A stretch of 64,000 nucleotides of DNA from an uncultured Monoglobus sp. (GTDB taxonomy: Bacteria > Bacillota > Clostridia > Monoglobales > Monoglobaceae). The stretch's first letter is position 1; every line of letters starts with the position of its first letter. The notes beneath the pieces were generated by a model, which made no database searches, had not been told where the DNA came from, and saw only the letters and a list, made by a program, of their open reading frames with translations. Location of the stretch: contig CANQKC010000006.1 of NCBI GenBank assembly GCA_947624305.1, positions 1 through 64,000 on the forward strand, read 5' to 3'. A program made the translations under genes and the position numbers. Positions 16,851-26,545 of this stretch are shown here, piece by piece.

Positions 16851-19800
16851 CTATTTTGTTACGAAATTGTAAATCACCTGCGCCGCTTCGGCTCTATCGG
16901 CAAAATTCTGCGGATTAAAGCGGCTATTTTCGTCACCTTGCATAATGCCTCGTGCGGTCACCGCTGCGACATCTCCGTAAGCCCAATCCGAAACAGCGGC
17001 GGCGTCCGAGTATTTATCCTCGATGCCGTTATTCTGTGTTCCGGAGCTGAATATCCTGCCTGTCATTACAGCCATTTCCTCGCGGGTTATGGGCTTTTCG
17101 GGCTCAAATGTCACATCGCTTGTGCCCTGCACCAGTCCGTTCGCATACGCCGTGTAGACATATGGCGCGTACCACGCGTATTCGTCAACATCGGTGAAAA
17201 TATGCGGAACGTCCGTCTCCGAAAGCTTTAATCCGGAAGCATTAGAGATCATCTTGGCAAACTCGGCGCGTGTCACGTTATCGCCCGGGAAATAGTAACG
17301 GTCGCCGGTCACGGGGCTCACGTCGCCGTTTACTATGCCGCGCGCGGTCAGTCCGCTTATAGCGGGCTCCGCCCACTCGTACCCGGCGAGATCGACATAA
17401 TCGTTCAAAGCGCTGTCCTGCGTCTTGACGCTGAAGTCGCTCATCGTGAAGTTTGAGATCTTAAACTCCTCGTTCGACGCTCCGAACACGCCCAGATAAT
17501 AGGTGTCGTTAATATTACAGTTTTCCTCGGTTCCGACGTCGATCCAGTCGGTGCCGTTTTGCGAGTAGTCCATTTTGAGCGTCTTTCCGGTCTTTGTGAG
17601 GCGAATCCAAACGGGCAGCTTCTTATACTTCTGCTGTCCGATGAGGTCATACTTCTTGCCGTACTCGCTCGTTTTTCTGAACATCTCGCCGTAGTATATC
17701 TCGTGGTACGCCGCATATGAAGTGCCGTCCTCCTGCGGGTCGAGCGAGTTCTTAACAACAAAGCCCATGTGGTCATAGTCGGCAAGAGTCTGCTCATCAA
17801 CTTTGAACGAAGCCTCAAAGTCGCCCGTAAGCTGCTTGTACATCATCGGGTATTCCTCGTTCTCGACGCCCTCAATGCCGTAGCCCGTGCCGGTTATCCT
17901 GAGTGTGCTGCCGTCTAAGTCGAACGCGCCGTGCCTTATCGTGGTTCCGTCAGCCTGAATGTCCTTCGGATAGTGTATCTCGGAAGTCTGCCAGCCGCCG
18001 CTCACGTTCGAGACGCCCACATTCTGAGTCGCGCTGTTCTTCGCGCCGTCCGCGTCGTAGATGACCGCAGTGATATAGTGGTTACCGGGAGTGTCGATCG
18101 TGACCGCCTCATGCTCATAAACCACGTCGGAGCTGTTATACAGCTCGCCGTCTAAGTATATCTCAAGCTTATCCGCCGTCTCGAGCTCGCTCGAAGTGAT
18201 CTTGAGGTCAATTCTGTCGCCTGCGTTAAACTGGGATTTATCCTGCCATAATAATGTGCTGGGATTGACCCCGTTCTGCTCGCCCGCCGTGCCGGTGCGC
18301 ATCTCGATATCGGGGAGCTTGTTCTCGCCGTAATTCTCAAGGTTCAAGTCGGTAAACCTGCCCCAGGCGTAGGTCGAGATCTGATTTGTCTCTTTGTTGC
18401 CGTCCTGCGCTATTCCGCCGTAGTTGGTACCGCTCATGGGCAGCTCCGCGCTGTCAAAATACTCCCAGTCAACGCCGTTGATGCTGTGATAGCCGGTGAC
18501 GGTATTGCCGATTTTTATCAGCTTGATATATCTGGGCAGCTCGGAGAGAACGATAAAGTTCTTTGTCATCTTGCCGCCGATCCTGTATTTGAACGACAGG
18601 CCCGCTCCGCCCTTCTCGTGCTCGTAGTTTACCATCACGAAGTCGGATGTGGGGGTCAGCTCGTCGCGGAACATGATGCCGCTTACGCAGTTGTTGTTGA
18701 ATTTTGAAACCGAGTCGATCTTGGTCGACAGCACCGCGTTCGCGTCCGCCTCTTTGTACATATAGCTGAACGCGTCGGTGCCCTCATCGCCGTCCATAAC
18801 GTTGAACTCGTTGCCCGCGCCTATAAGGCCGCTGCTCTTGACGGTGTAAACCCCGTCGTGCAGCGAGTAGCTGCCGGGCATGGTCGCCTCGCCGATGTCC
18901 ATTGTGTTCCAGTCGCCGGGCGCCTCGGTATAGTTGACGTTTATCACTTTAATATCCGATGTGGTCGACTCGCCCGCGCTGTCCACAGCCTTTGCGGACA
19001 TGAACGAGATGCCCTCGGGCGCGCCGCTGTAGCTGTACTCATAGGGCGCTGAATTGTCGGTGTAGAGCAGCTCGTCGTTTCTGTAGAACCGAACCTCGGA
19101 TATGCTTCTGCCCTCTTTGCCGCTTGCCTCGGCCTTCATATTGATAGTCTCGCCGTAGTTATATATCGCGTTGTTCTCAATATTCAGATCAACATCGGGA
19201 TTTGCGGGAGCCGCCGCGTTCTCAACGATAGAGTTCAGATAATTCTCAAGGTTGGTCCTGCCGTTTTCGGTTATAACAGCGCCGTCGGAGGGATCATTCT
19301 TATCGAGGTTGTGAGAGTCCTCATACTCGTCGGCCATTCCGTCGCCGTCGGTATCGGGCTTCGCCTCGCCCGACTTGAGCTCGGGCCAGCCGCCGACCTC
19401 GGCCTCGTTGTTTATCGAGCGGCCGGTGCCGTTCTTGACGTCGTTGGTTATCCTCGCGTCATAGCTGTCGCGCCTCGGTATGGTCGCGCCCGCCGAGGCC
19501 AGAACCTTTTCATAGGCTTCCTCGGCCGTGTCGATATTCTCAAGGGGGATCAGGCCGTTTTCGTAGGTCGGCGCGTCAAGGAAAATCGTCTCGTCGCCGC
19601 TCTCGTCAACGTCGATGCCCTTCATGTTGTCGTTGGTGACTTCCTCGTTGCCCTCAAGCACGTTGCCCGCGCAGTACATGGTAGTGCCGCCGGGGTTCCA
19701 GATCCTGTCAAGCACGTCCTTGTTGGTTATCGGGCCGCTCTTGTAGTAGTTGTTCATAAAGTTGAGGGTAACTCCGCCGCCGCCGTAGCCGTTGTTAAAG

Positions 19801-20627
19801 CCCCAGTTGTAGATAACATTGTTGACCTCGTCGTTGCTGCTGAGCGCGTCGGTGTCGCTGATCTTATAATCGGGGTGCGAGTCCTTGACGCCGTGGTACC
19901 TGGGCAGACGGCTTGTATGTGTGGCAACTAAGTTGTGATGATAGGTCGTGTTGTAGCCGCCCCAGATACCGCCGTAGCCGTGGCGGCCCTTCGCGTGGCG
20001 CGCCAGCGTCAGGCTCTCGGTGATGTAGCACCACTGCACCGTTGTGTTTGCGACGCCGTAGAGCGACATGGTCTCGTCGGTCGACCAGCTTGTGGAGCAG
20101 TGGTCGATTATTATGTCCTTATAATATCTCGCGAATATCGCGTCGTTCTCGGTCTGGGAAATGTCACCGGGACGGACGCGGATATAGCGCACGATAACGT
20201 TGTCGGTGTAGATCATCAGGTTGTAGTCACCAAGGCAGATACCGTCGCCGGGCGCTGTCTGGCCCGCGATCGTGATGTTGGGGTACTCAAGCCTCAGGTC
20301 GGACTTTAAGTGTATGGTTCCGCCGACGTCGAACACGATCGTGCGGTTGGGCTTGCTGACGCCCTCGCGCAGCGAGCCGGGGCCGTCGTCGTTTAAATTG
20401 GTGACGTGGTACACCTCGCCTCCTCTGCCGCCTGTGGTGTATTTTCCGCCGCCCTCGGCGCCCGGGAACGCGGTGACGTTATCGGCCTTCGCCTGCTCGG
20501 GCGAGACTATCGGCGCCGCATCGTTTTCGGGCAGACCCGCCTCCGCCGCGAAAGCGGCGGGGACGAGGGTCATTACCATAGCGAGCGCTATTATTATTGA
20601 AGAAACTCGTTTAAAATTCTTTCTCAT
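16851..20627 (-). CDS. Secreted pectate lyase (PL1-like) with TSP3-like linker and C-terminal SLH domains
   Basis: Signal peptide; FPGAEGGGKYTTGGRGGEVYHVTNLNDDGPGSLREGV; PDTDGDGMADEYED; C-terminal ~180 aa with three SLH-like repeats (VTRAEFAKMI, ITREEMAVMTGRI, ADRAEAAQVI). Confidence 0.92.
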   Translation of the reverse strand: MRKNFKRVSSIIIALAMVMTLVPAAFAAEAGLPENDAAPIVSPEQAKADNVTAFPGAEGGGKYTTGGRGGEVYHVTNLNDDGPGSLREGVSKPNRTIVFDVGGTIHLKSDLRLEYPNITIAGQTAPGDGICLGDYNLMIYTDNVIVRYIRVRPGDISQTENDAIFARYYKDIIIDHCSTSWSTDETMSLYGVANTTVQWCYITESLTLARHAKGRHGYGGIWGGYNTTYHHNLVATHTSRLPRYHGVKDSHPDYKISDTDALSSNDEVNNVIYNWGFNNGYGGGGVTLNFMNNYYKSGPITNKDVLDRIWNPGGTTMYCAGNVLEGNEEVTNDNMKGIDVDESGDETIFLDAPTYENGLIPLENIDTAEEAYEKVLASAGATIPRRDSYDARITNDVKNGTGRSINNEAEVGGWPELKSGEAKPDTDGDGMADEYEDSHNLDKNDPSDGAVITENGRTNLENYLNSIVENAAAPANPDVDLNIENNAIYNYGETINMKAEASGKEGRSISEVRFYRNDELLYTDNSAPYEYSYSGAPEGISFMSAKAVDSAGESTTSDIKVINVNYTEAPGDWNTMDIGEATMPGSYSLHDGVYTVKSSGLIGAGNEFNVMDGDEGTDAFSYMYKEADANAVLSTKIDSVSKFNNNCVSGIMFRDELTPTSDFVMVNYEHEKGGAGLSFKYRIGGKMTKNFIVLSELPRYIKLIKIGNTVTGYHSINGVDWEYFDSAELPMSGTNYGGIAQDGNKETNQISTYAWGRFTDLNLENYGENKLPDIEMRTGTAGEQNGVNPSTLLWQDKSQFNAGDRIDLKITSSELETADKLEIYLDGELYNSSDVVYEHEAVTIDTPGNHYITAVIYDADGAKNSATQNVGVSNVSGGWQTSEIHYPKDIQADGTTIRHGAFDLDGSTLRITGTGYGIEGVENEEYPMMYKQLTGDFEASFKVDEQTLADYDHMGFVVKNSLDPQEDGTSYAAYHEIYYGEMFRKTSEYGKKYDLIGQQKYKKLPVWIRLTKTGKTLKMDYSQNGTDWIDVGTEENCNINDTYYLGVFGASNEEFKISNFTMSDFSVKTQDSALNDYVDLAGYEWAEPAISGLTARGIVNGDVSPVTGDRYYFPGDNVTRAEFAKMISNASGLKLSETDVPHIFTDVDEYAWYAPYVYTAYANGLVQGTSDVTFEPEKPITREEMAVMTGRIFSSGTQNNGIEDKYSDAAAVSDWAYGDVAAVTARGIMQGDENSRFNPQNFADRAEAAQVIYNFVTK

Positions 20628-20654
20628 TCGGTAATTCCTTCTTTCTTATTCTGA

Positions 20655-23600
20655 CTAATTGTTAGGCGTTATCGTAACTTTCTCGACGCAGACGGCCGAT
20701 ATTTCAATATTGTCGCCGCCCGAGATCTCGATCGTTCCGTCCGCTCCGGTATAGGTGTAGGTCGTGGCGCTCATGGCCTGGATATCGGTTCTTTCGCCGT
20801 TTATGTACAGCGGACGCGCGCTTGACGAGCTGGCCGACGCTCCGTAGACCGTTACAACCGAGCCGTTCTTTACCGGAACGGTAAACTTTCCGTTATTCCC
20901 CTTTATGCGGAGTCTGTTGGTAAAGCTTAATGTTCCGAGGCTCTTGCCGCCGGTCCTAAGCTCCGCTCCGCCTGCTACGCTCATCTGTTCGCCGCTCGGC
21001 ACATCGCCGTTGAGCGTGGTGGTTCCGTCAATCGTGATCGCTCCGAGCTTTTGCTGATTTGTTCCGTCAACCTTGTTGAAGGTGTACCAGCTCGCCTCTC
21101 TTGTCACGGTCACGCTCGGCTTTGTCTGGGTTATTTTAACGTTGTCGATATAATATTTGCCGCTTGCCGTTGAAACAGGCTCGAAGTATACCGCGTTTGT
21201 CACGTCGTACTTCTTCTCGGTGTTGATCTGAGTTCTGAACTCTCCGCCCGCGCTGATCTCGATAGGCTTGTTGTCTACCACGACGGTATCGCCCTTCCTG
21301 ACCGTCAGCTTGGCGGATGTTTCTCCCGTCTCGCCCACGTCGGTGGTTATATTGACATTGTACCAGCCGTCGGCCGCGTCCCAGGCTCCAATCCCGGCGG
21401 TTCCGTTCGCGTAGATCTTGCCGTCGTCCGAGAAGGTTATCTTGTACGCCTTGTTGACATCGCCCGTCTGGAAGTAGACATTCAGAGCAGGCTCGTCGCC
21501 CGCGAGCAGCACGTCCGCGCTCATGTTGGGGGTCATGCCGTCCTGCGGGATATACTCGCGGAAGATATAGCGGTTGCCGCTGTAATCCGCTGTGGGCTCA
21601 ATCGCCATGATGCCGGTATTGTGTCCGCTTATGTTCTGTGTCCATGAGGGACGCAGCACGTTCTTCTCCTGCGACTGCCACTGCCAGTCAAGGCCGTAGT
21701 CAAAGTCCCAAGTGAGACTGTTGTTGGTGTCATCGGCTATTTTCTCGGTGGATACCCAACCCACATCGGGGATAAACGCGTTGGAATCGTATCCCACAAA
21801 GCCGAAGCCCATATAGTAGCTGTCGCCGATACCCGCGATGTCAACGCTCGTTATAAGTTTCTTGGTCTTGTATACCGTGGGGTTGTTCTCGCTCTGATAG
21901 ATATTGAGCTTGCTTCCGAGCTTCTCGGCGATCACCATCTGTGTCGCGCCCTCGCCTATCACGTCGGTAACGTCTTGAACAAGCTCCATATTGCCGCCCT
22001 TTGCGGTTCTTCTCATCAGCTGATAGTCGATCTTGCCGTCGGCTCCGAACGTGCCGCCGAAGAAATAGGTCACGCCGTCGGGATCAAGGTCGCTCTTTAT
22101 CAACAGTCCGAGCTGTGAGCCCGAATTGAGGCGGCTCCTGTAGTAAATCCTGTTGTCGCCGCTGAACTGCTGGTACATATAGCCGAACGAGTCGGAAGTT
22201 CCGCCGATATTGCCGGTTGACGAGTTGTAGAGCTTGAACGTGAAGTCGTCGGTCACCTCGGCAAATGTCTGGGCCTGACCCTGAACATAGCCTATATCGG
22301 CCAGCTGCCACGGCGAGCCGTCCTGCGAGATCGAAACATTGATCGTTTTTTCGCCTCTGCCCAAGTTATCGTCAAAGGCGTAAACCGTGAGCGCGCCCTT
22401 TGTCGGCGCCGCGAACTCGAGCGGTATAGCAATCTCCTGCGAGCCGACTATATTCACGTCGCGGCGGGCGACAGCCTCGCCGTTTAAGTATACCCATATC
22501 TCGGTCACGGGGGTGTCGCCGTCTGATGTCACATTGAGCTTAAGCTCCGAGCCCGCTATATCAATTCTGTCGTTATCGTTTATATTGGTTATCTCAACCT
22601 TGGGATTTGTCGCCGTCTCGATCAGTTTCAGCATGCTGAACTTTGAAACCGACATTTTATTTCCTCCGCCCGCGCCGGGACTTGTGCCGTTTGTCAGCAT
22701 CATGATCGAGCCGACCGTGAACACGTCGCCCGTCACATCACTCTCGCACACAAGGTTTCTCTCAAGGTCCGCAAGGCTTGTGCCTGCGTACATTCTCATC
22801 TTTCCGCCCGATCTCTCGATTTCAAACAGCGAGTAGTCGTCGACACTGCCGCTTTCCGGCGCCCACAGCTTTATTTCGACATCCAAGCTGTCTATGTAGA
22901 ATATCGCGGGCTCGTAATTTTCATCACGCGTCTTGATGATCGCCACGCCCTCGTTTGTGCCTTCGCGATAAGCGGTAAGTCCCGCGCCGACCTCGTCAAT
23001 ATCATCAATTCTGCCTACCAGCTTAAAATCTCCGCTCTTTTCACAGTCGAGTTCAGAGCCGGACGTCAGAGTATAACATTCGCCGTCATACGACGCCTCT
23101 CCGTAGGCTGTCCAGCCCTCGGCTTCCTGCGAGCCGATCACATGAACAGTCTTTATCGGGCTGAAGCTGTATGTACCGTCGCTCATTTCCGCCTTGGCTG
23201 TCAGTATATTATTGCCTGTGGGAAGACCGGTCAAATTCGCCGTCCACGCGTCTCCGGTCTTCTCGGCCTGCGCCGCGGGAGCGTCGCCACAGTAGATCTC
23301 AACGTCGGTTATATCTCCTACGCTTCCTCCGCCGCTTGTCGTGTACGGCTCGCACAGAGGCTCGATCGCGTCAAGATCGCTCCACAGGAAAACCTTCGTA
23401 ACCGCGCTTTGGGCGACCTCGCCCACATTGGCGGTGCCCGAGGCTTTGTCGACCTCGGCGTTTTTGCTGTCTATCAGACTGCCGCTCGCATCATAAGAAG
23501 CCGCGACCGCGACCGCCTTTTCGTACTGAGCCGACGGGTCAACCGTCACAATTCCGTTTTCGTAGGACGTTACCCACGAGTTTGAGGGAGCCGCGCCGCC

Positions 23601-25250
23601 CCCGGCTGCCGTCACCGTGATCGTGTCGGTCGTTTTGTAATATTTATCATCGGCGCTGAGTGCAAGACCCGCGGGCTCCTTGCCGCCGGCTATGCTCTCC
23701 TCAACAAATATCTCGAGCCATGTGTAGCCGTCGGGGCCGATCTTAAGGCTGTCATACCCGTTTTCCTTGTTAAGCCCCATCTTATCCTCCCATGAGTCGG
23801 CAATGCCGTCGCCGTCCGCGTCATAGTCGGCGGAACGCGTCTCGTTTGAGAAAATCGGATAGCCGCGGTCGTCATACTCGGCCTCGCTGCCCTCAGGAAC
23901 GCCGTCAAGCGGATCGTCCAGAAGGCCCACGCTGCCCTTGCTGCCGCTCGGCGCGGTGCGGGTCCTTACCTCGTTTATAACTCTCTCGTCGACCTTGTCG
24001 CGCTTGGGCAGAGTCGCGCCCGCGTTGCTTAAAACGTCCTCATAAACGCTGTCGACCGGGTCGAGCGTTATAGGGTACTCCGCCTCGTACTGCTTGTACT
24101 GCTCGTTGGGCTCGGTGATTATCATCTTGCTCTTATCGGTCGAGCTGTAGAACTTGTTGTCAACATAAACGCCTGTGTGCAGATCGTCCTGCCAGTTGTT
24201 CTCGTTTACCTTTTTAGCATTTGAGTAATCGGGGTCGTTCGCCTCAACGTCGATCCTGTTGCCGACCGCGTACACGCTGCCCAGCATGTTTGTCTCGTAT
24301 TTCTGGCCGACGCTCAGCTCGAATATTCTCGCTCTCTTGCCCGCGGGCGTCGCGGGGCCCGGGCGATAGATATTGTTCTGAATATAAGTCTTGGCTCCGT
24401 TCTCGGTGCCGTAGCCGCACTTGTCGCCCCAGTTGTAGAACACATTGTTCTTCATGTCAACAAGCGTCTCGGCGTCGGTGTAGCCCGCGGTCATCGCGAC
24501 CGTCTCGGACGTGCCGACCTTGGGATTGCGGCTCTTGTGGCTGGCGATCAAATTGTGATGAACCGACATGTTAACGCCGCCCCAGATCGCCGCGTAGCCG
24601 TGCTCGCCCTTGTCATGCACGCTCTGATTGAGCGCCTCCGAGATTATGCTGTACTGCACGGTCAGGTCCTTTACCGCGTAGGCGGCAAGGTTCTCATCCG
24701 TTCCCCATGAAACCGAGCAGTGGTCGATTATGATATTATTGCCGTTGTCGGGAACCTCGAGGCCGTCCTGCGCTTTGGTGTCCGAGCCGTCCTTGAGCTT
24801 TGAGCCCACGCGGAAGCGCAGGTACCGCAGAATCACGTTGTTTCCGCCGATCTTGATGTTGTTGCCGCGGAAGCAAATTCCGTCGCCGGGCGCAGTCTGG
24901 CCGAGGATCGTCATGTTGTCGTGGCTGACGTTGACGTTTGAGTCAAGGTCGATATAACCCGAAACGTCAAACACGACTATGCGGTTTCCCTGTGAGACCG
25001 CGTCGCGGAACGAGCCCTCGCCGCTGTCGGCGAGGCTGGTAACATGGTAGACCTCGGGCTTCTCGGCGCCTCTCGCGCCGGTCGTCCACATGCCGCCGCC
25101 TTCCGCTCCCGGGAACGCCGCAACGCGACTGCTATCCGCCGCGGCGGGCTCCGCCTGAGCCGCGAGCGCTGGAAGCGATACGCAGCTCAGCATTACCGCC
25201 AGAGCCACAAACAGCATGCCCGCTCTTTTAAGCATTGTTTTCATATTCAT
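20655..25250 (-). CDS. Very large secreted pectate lyase (PL1-like), 1531 aa, multidomain, no SLH
   Basis: Signal peptide; FPGAEGGGMWTTGARGAEKPEVYHVTSLADSGEGSFRDAVSQGNRIVVFDVSG; DADGDGIADSWEDKMGL. Confidence 0.9.
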   Translation of the reverse strand: MNMKTMLKRAGMLFVALAVMLSCVSLPALAAQAEPAAADSSRVAAFPGAEGGGMWTTGARGAEKPEVYHVTSLADSGEGSFRDAVSQGNRIVVFDVSGYIDLDSNVNVSHDNMTILGQTAPGDGICFRGNNIKIGGNNVILRYLRFRVGSKLKDGSDTKAQDGLEVPDNGNNIIIDHCSVSWGTDENLAAYAVKDLTVQYSIISEALNQSVHDKGEHGYAAIWGGVNMSVHHNLIASHKSRNPKVGTSETVAMTAGYTDAETLVDMKNNVFYNWGDKCGYGTENGAKTYIQNNIYRPGPATPAGKRARIFELSVGQKYETNMLGSVYAVGNRIDVEANDPDYSNAKKVNENNWQDDLHTGVYVDNKFYSSTDKSKMIITEPNEQYKQYEAEYPITLDPVDSVYEDVLSNAGATLPKRDKVDERVINEVRTRTAPSGSKGSVGLLDDPLDGVPEGSEAEYDDRGYPIFSNETRSADYDADGDGIADSWEDKMGLNKENGYDSLKIGPDGYTWLEIFVEESIAGGKEPAGLALSADDKYYKTTDTITVTAAGGGAAPSNSWVTSYENGIVTVDPSAQYEKAVAVAASYDASGSLIDSKNAEVDKASGTANVGEVAQSAVTKVFLWSDLDAIEPLCEPYTTSGGGSVGDITDVEIYCGDAPAAQAEKTGDAWTANLTGLPTGNNILTAKAEMSDGTYSFSPIKTVHVIGSQEAEGWTAYGEASYDGECYTLTSGSELDCEKSGDFKLVGRIDDIDEVGAGLTAYREGTNEGVAIIKTRDENYEPAIFYIDSLDVEIKLWAPESGSVDDYSLFEIERSGGKMRMYAGTSLADLERNLVCESDVTGDVFTVGSIMMLTNGTSPGAGGGNKMSVSKFSMLKLIETATNPKVEITNINDNDRIDIAGSELKLNVTSDGDTPVTEIWVYLNGEAVARRDVNIVGSQEIAIPLEFAAPTKGALTVYAFDDNLGRGEKTINVSISQDGSPWQLADIGYVQGQAQTFAEVTDDFTFKLYNSSTGNIGGTSDSFGYMYQQFSGDNRIYYRSRLNSGSQLGLLIKSDLDPDGVTYFFGGTFGADGKIDYQLMRRTAKGGNMELVQDVTDVIGEGATQMVIAEKLGSKLNIYQSENNPTVYKTKKLITSVDIAGIGDSYYMGFGFVGYDSNAFIPDVGWVSTEKIADDTNNSLTWDFDYGLDWQWQSQEKNVLRPSWTQNISGHNTGIMAIEPTADYSGNRYIFREYIPQDGMTPNMSADVLLAGDEPALNVYFQTGDVNKAYKITFSDDGKIYANGTAGIGAWDAADGWYNVNITTDVGETGETSAKLTVRKGDTVVVDNKPIEISAGGEFRTQINTEKKYDVTNAVYFEPVSTASGKYYIDNVKITQTKPSVTVTREASWYTFNKVDGTNQQKLGAITIDGTTTLNGDVPSGEQMSVAGGAELRTGGKSLGTLSFTNRLRIKGNNGKFTVPVKNGSVVTVYGASASSSSARPLYINGERTDIQAMSATTYTYTGADGTIEISGGDNIEISAVCVEKVTITPNN

Positions 25251-25309
25251 TCTTCCTTTCTTATCTTTTGGACGAAAACCGCCCTTGTTTTTATAATTTA
25301 ACTCTATAC

Positions 25310-25328
25310 GGGCGGATAATATCCGCCC
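25310..25328. repeat. Dispersed palindromic repeat GGGCGGATAATATCCGCCC
   Basis: 9-bp perfect stem; matches elements at 38339 and 40771. Confidence 0.8.
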
Positions 25329-25485
25329 CTACAATGTAACTTTGCCTCGCCCCTTGGGGAGAGGTGGATTTCCGCCATTGGCGGAAAGACGGAGAGGGGT
25401 TCCCTCGATTTGGTTATTTCCAAAGATTGTGAAAGCGAACAGCGAATTTTTTATTCGCTATTCGCTAATCACAGGTTTGCGTGTT

Positions 25486-26514
25486 TTATCTGTTCATCTC
25501 GTCCTGCCGTCCGATCGACTTGTGGCTGTCGATAACGCTGTTGATCTCACTCAGGCTGCTGACGGCCATATCGCCCAGAACAGTGTTCTTGACCGAGGAC
25601 ATGGCGTTGCCATACTCGACCGCCTTGCGTATATCGTCATGCACGATCATCGCGTAAAGCGCGCCAGCAAGGTACGCGTCGCCGCTGCCCACGCGGTCAA
25701 CGACCTCGATATTCTTGTACGGTTCCTCCTCATAAAACTCGCCGTCATAATAGATCATCGATGAGAAGTTGTGTATCTTGGGGCTTATTACCTCGCGGCG
25801 GGTCGTGGCCACGACCTTGCAGCCGTAGTCGTCGCTGTAGCTCTTCATTATATCCTCGAGCGTTCCGGTCTTTTGCAGCATGCGCCGCGAAGTCTCCTCG
25901 GACACGAACAAAATATCCACATACGGGAATATCGACGTCACCGTCTCGCGCGCGGTGGCCTCGTCCCACAGAGACGCGCGGTAGTTTATGTCAAACGAGA
26001 TCACCGTTCCGTTTTCTTTGAACTTTTTGATGACCTCGATCGTGGTCTCGCGCAGGGACTCGTTAAGCGCGAGAGTAATTCCGCTGACATGGAAAACCGC
26101 TGTCTCGCTGAATACCGACTCGGGAATTTCCTCAATTTTAAGCGTCGTCATCGAGGAATTGGCGCGGTCGTACACAACCGACGACTTTCTCGGATAAGCG
26201 CCCATCTCGTAGTAATAGATGCCGAGGCGCTTTTCGGGAGAGTGGTCGTAAACGATAAGATCGTCGCTGACGCCGCCGTATCTTATCATGTTGCGCACAA
26301 AGTGTCCGATCTTGTTCTCGGGCAGCTTGGTTATGATACCGGTCTCAATGCCGAGTATGGCGCTGCCGTTTGCAACATTGAGCTCGGCGCCGCCCGCCTT
26401 TTTGTCAAATATGTAGCTTTGGGATATCTTGTCTGTTCCCGGAGGCGACAATCTGAGCATAACCTCGCCCATTGTCACCAAATCATACTTTTTGTCTCTT
26501 TTTATAAATTTCAT
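25486..26514 (-). CDS. kdgK: PfkB-family sugar kinase, probable 2-keto-3-deoxygluconate kinase
   Basis: VTMGEVMLRLSPPG..., VVDRVGSGDAYLAGALYAM; downstream of uxaC. Confidence 0.87.
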   Translation of the reverse strand: MKFIKRDKKYDLVTMGEVMLRLSPPGTDKISQSYIFDKKAGGAELNVANGSAILGIETGIITKLPENKIGHFVRNMIRYGGVSDDLIVYDHSPEKRLGIYYYEMGAYPRKSSVVYDRANSSMTTLKIEEIPESVFSETAVFHVSGITLALNESLRETTIEVIKKFKENGTVISFDINYRASLWDEATARETVTSIFPYVDILFVSEETSRRMLQKTGTLEDIMKSYSDDYGCKVVATTRREVISPKIHNFSSMIYYDGEFYEEEPYKNIEVVDRVGSGDAYLAGALYAMIVHDDIRKAVEYGNAMSSVKNTVLGDMAVSSLSEINSVIDSHKSIGRQDEMNR

Positions 26515-26545
26515 AAGGAATACCTCCTATCGCGCCGCGCGCCGA

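Noticed and set aside
24221-24574. Arg/Cys/Ser-rich 117-aa ORF
   Set aside because: Off-frame antisense read of the pectate lyase gene; composition is an artefact.
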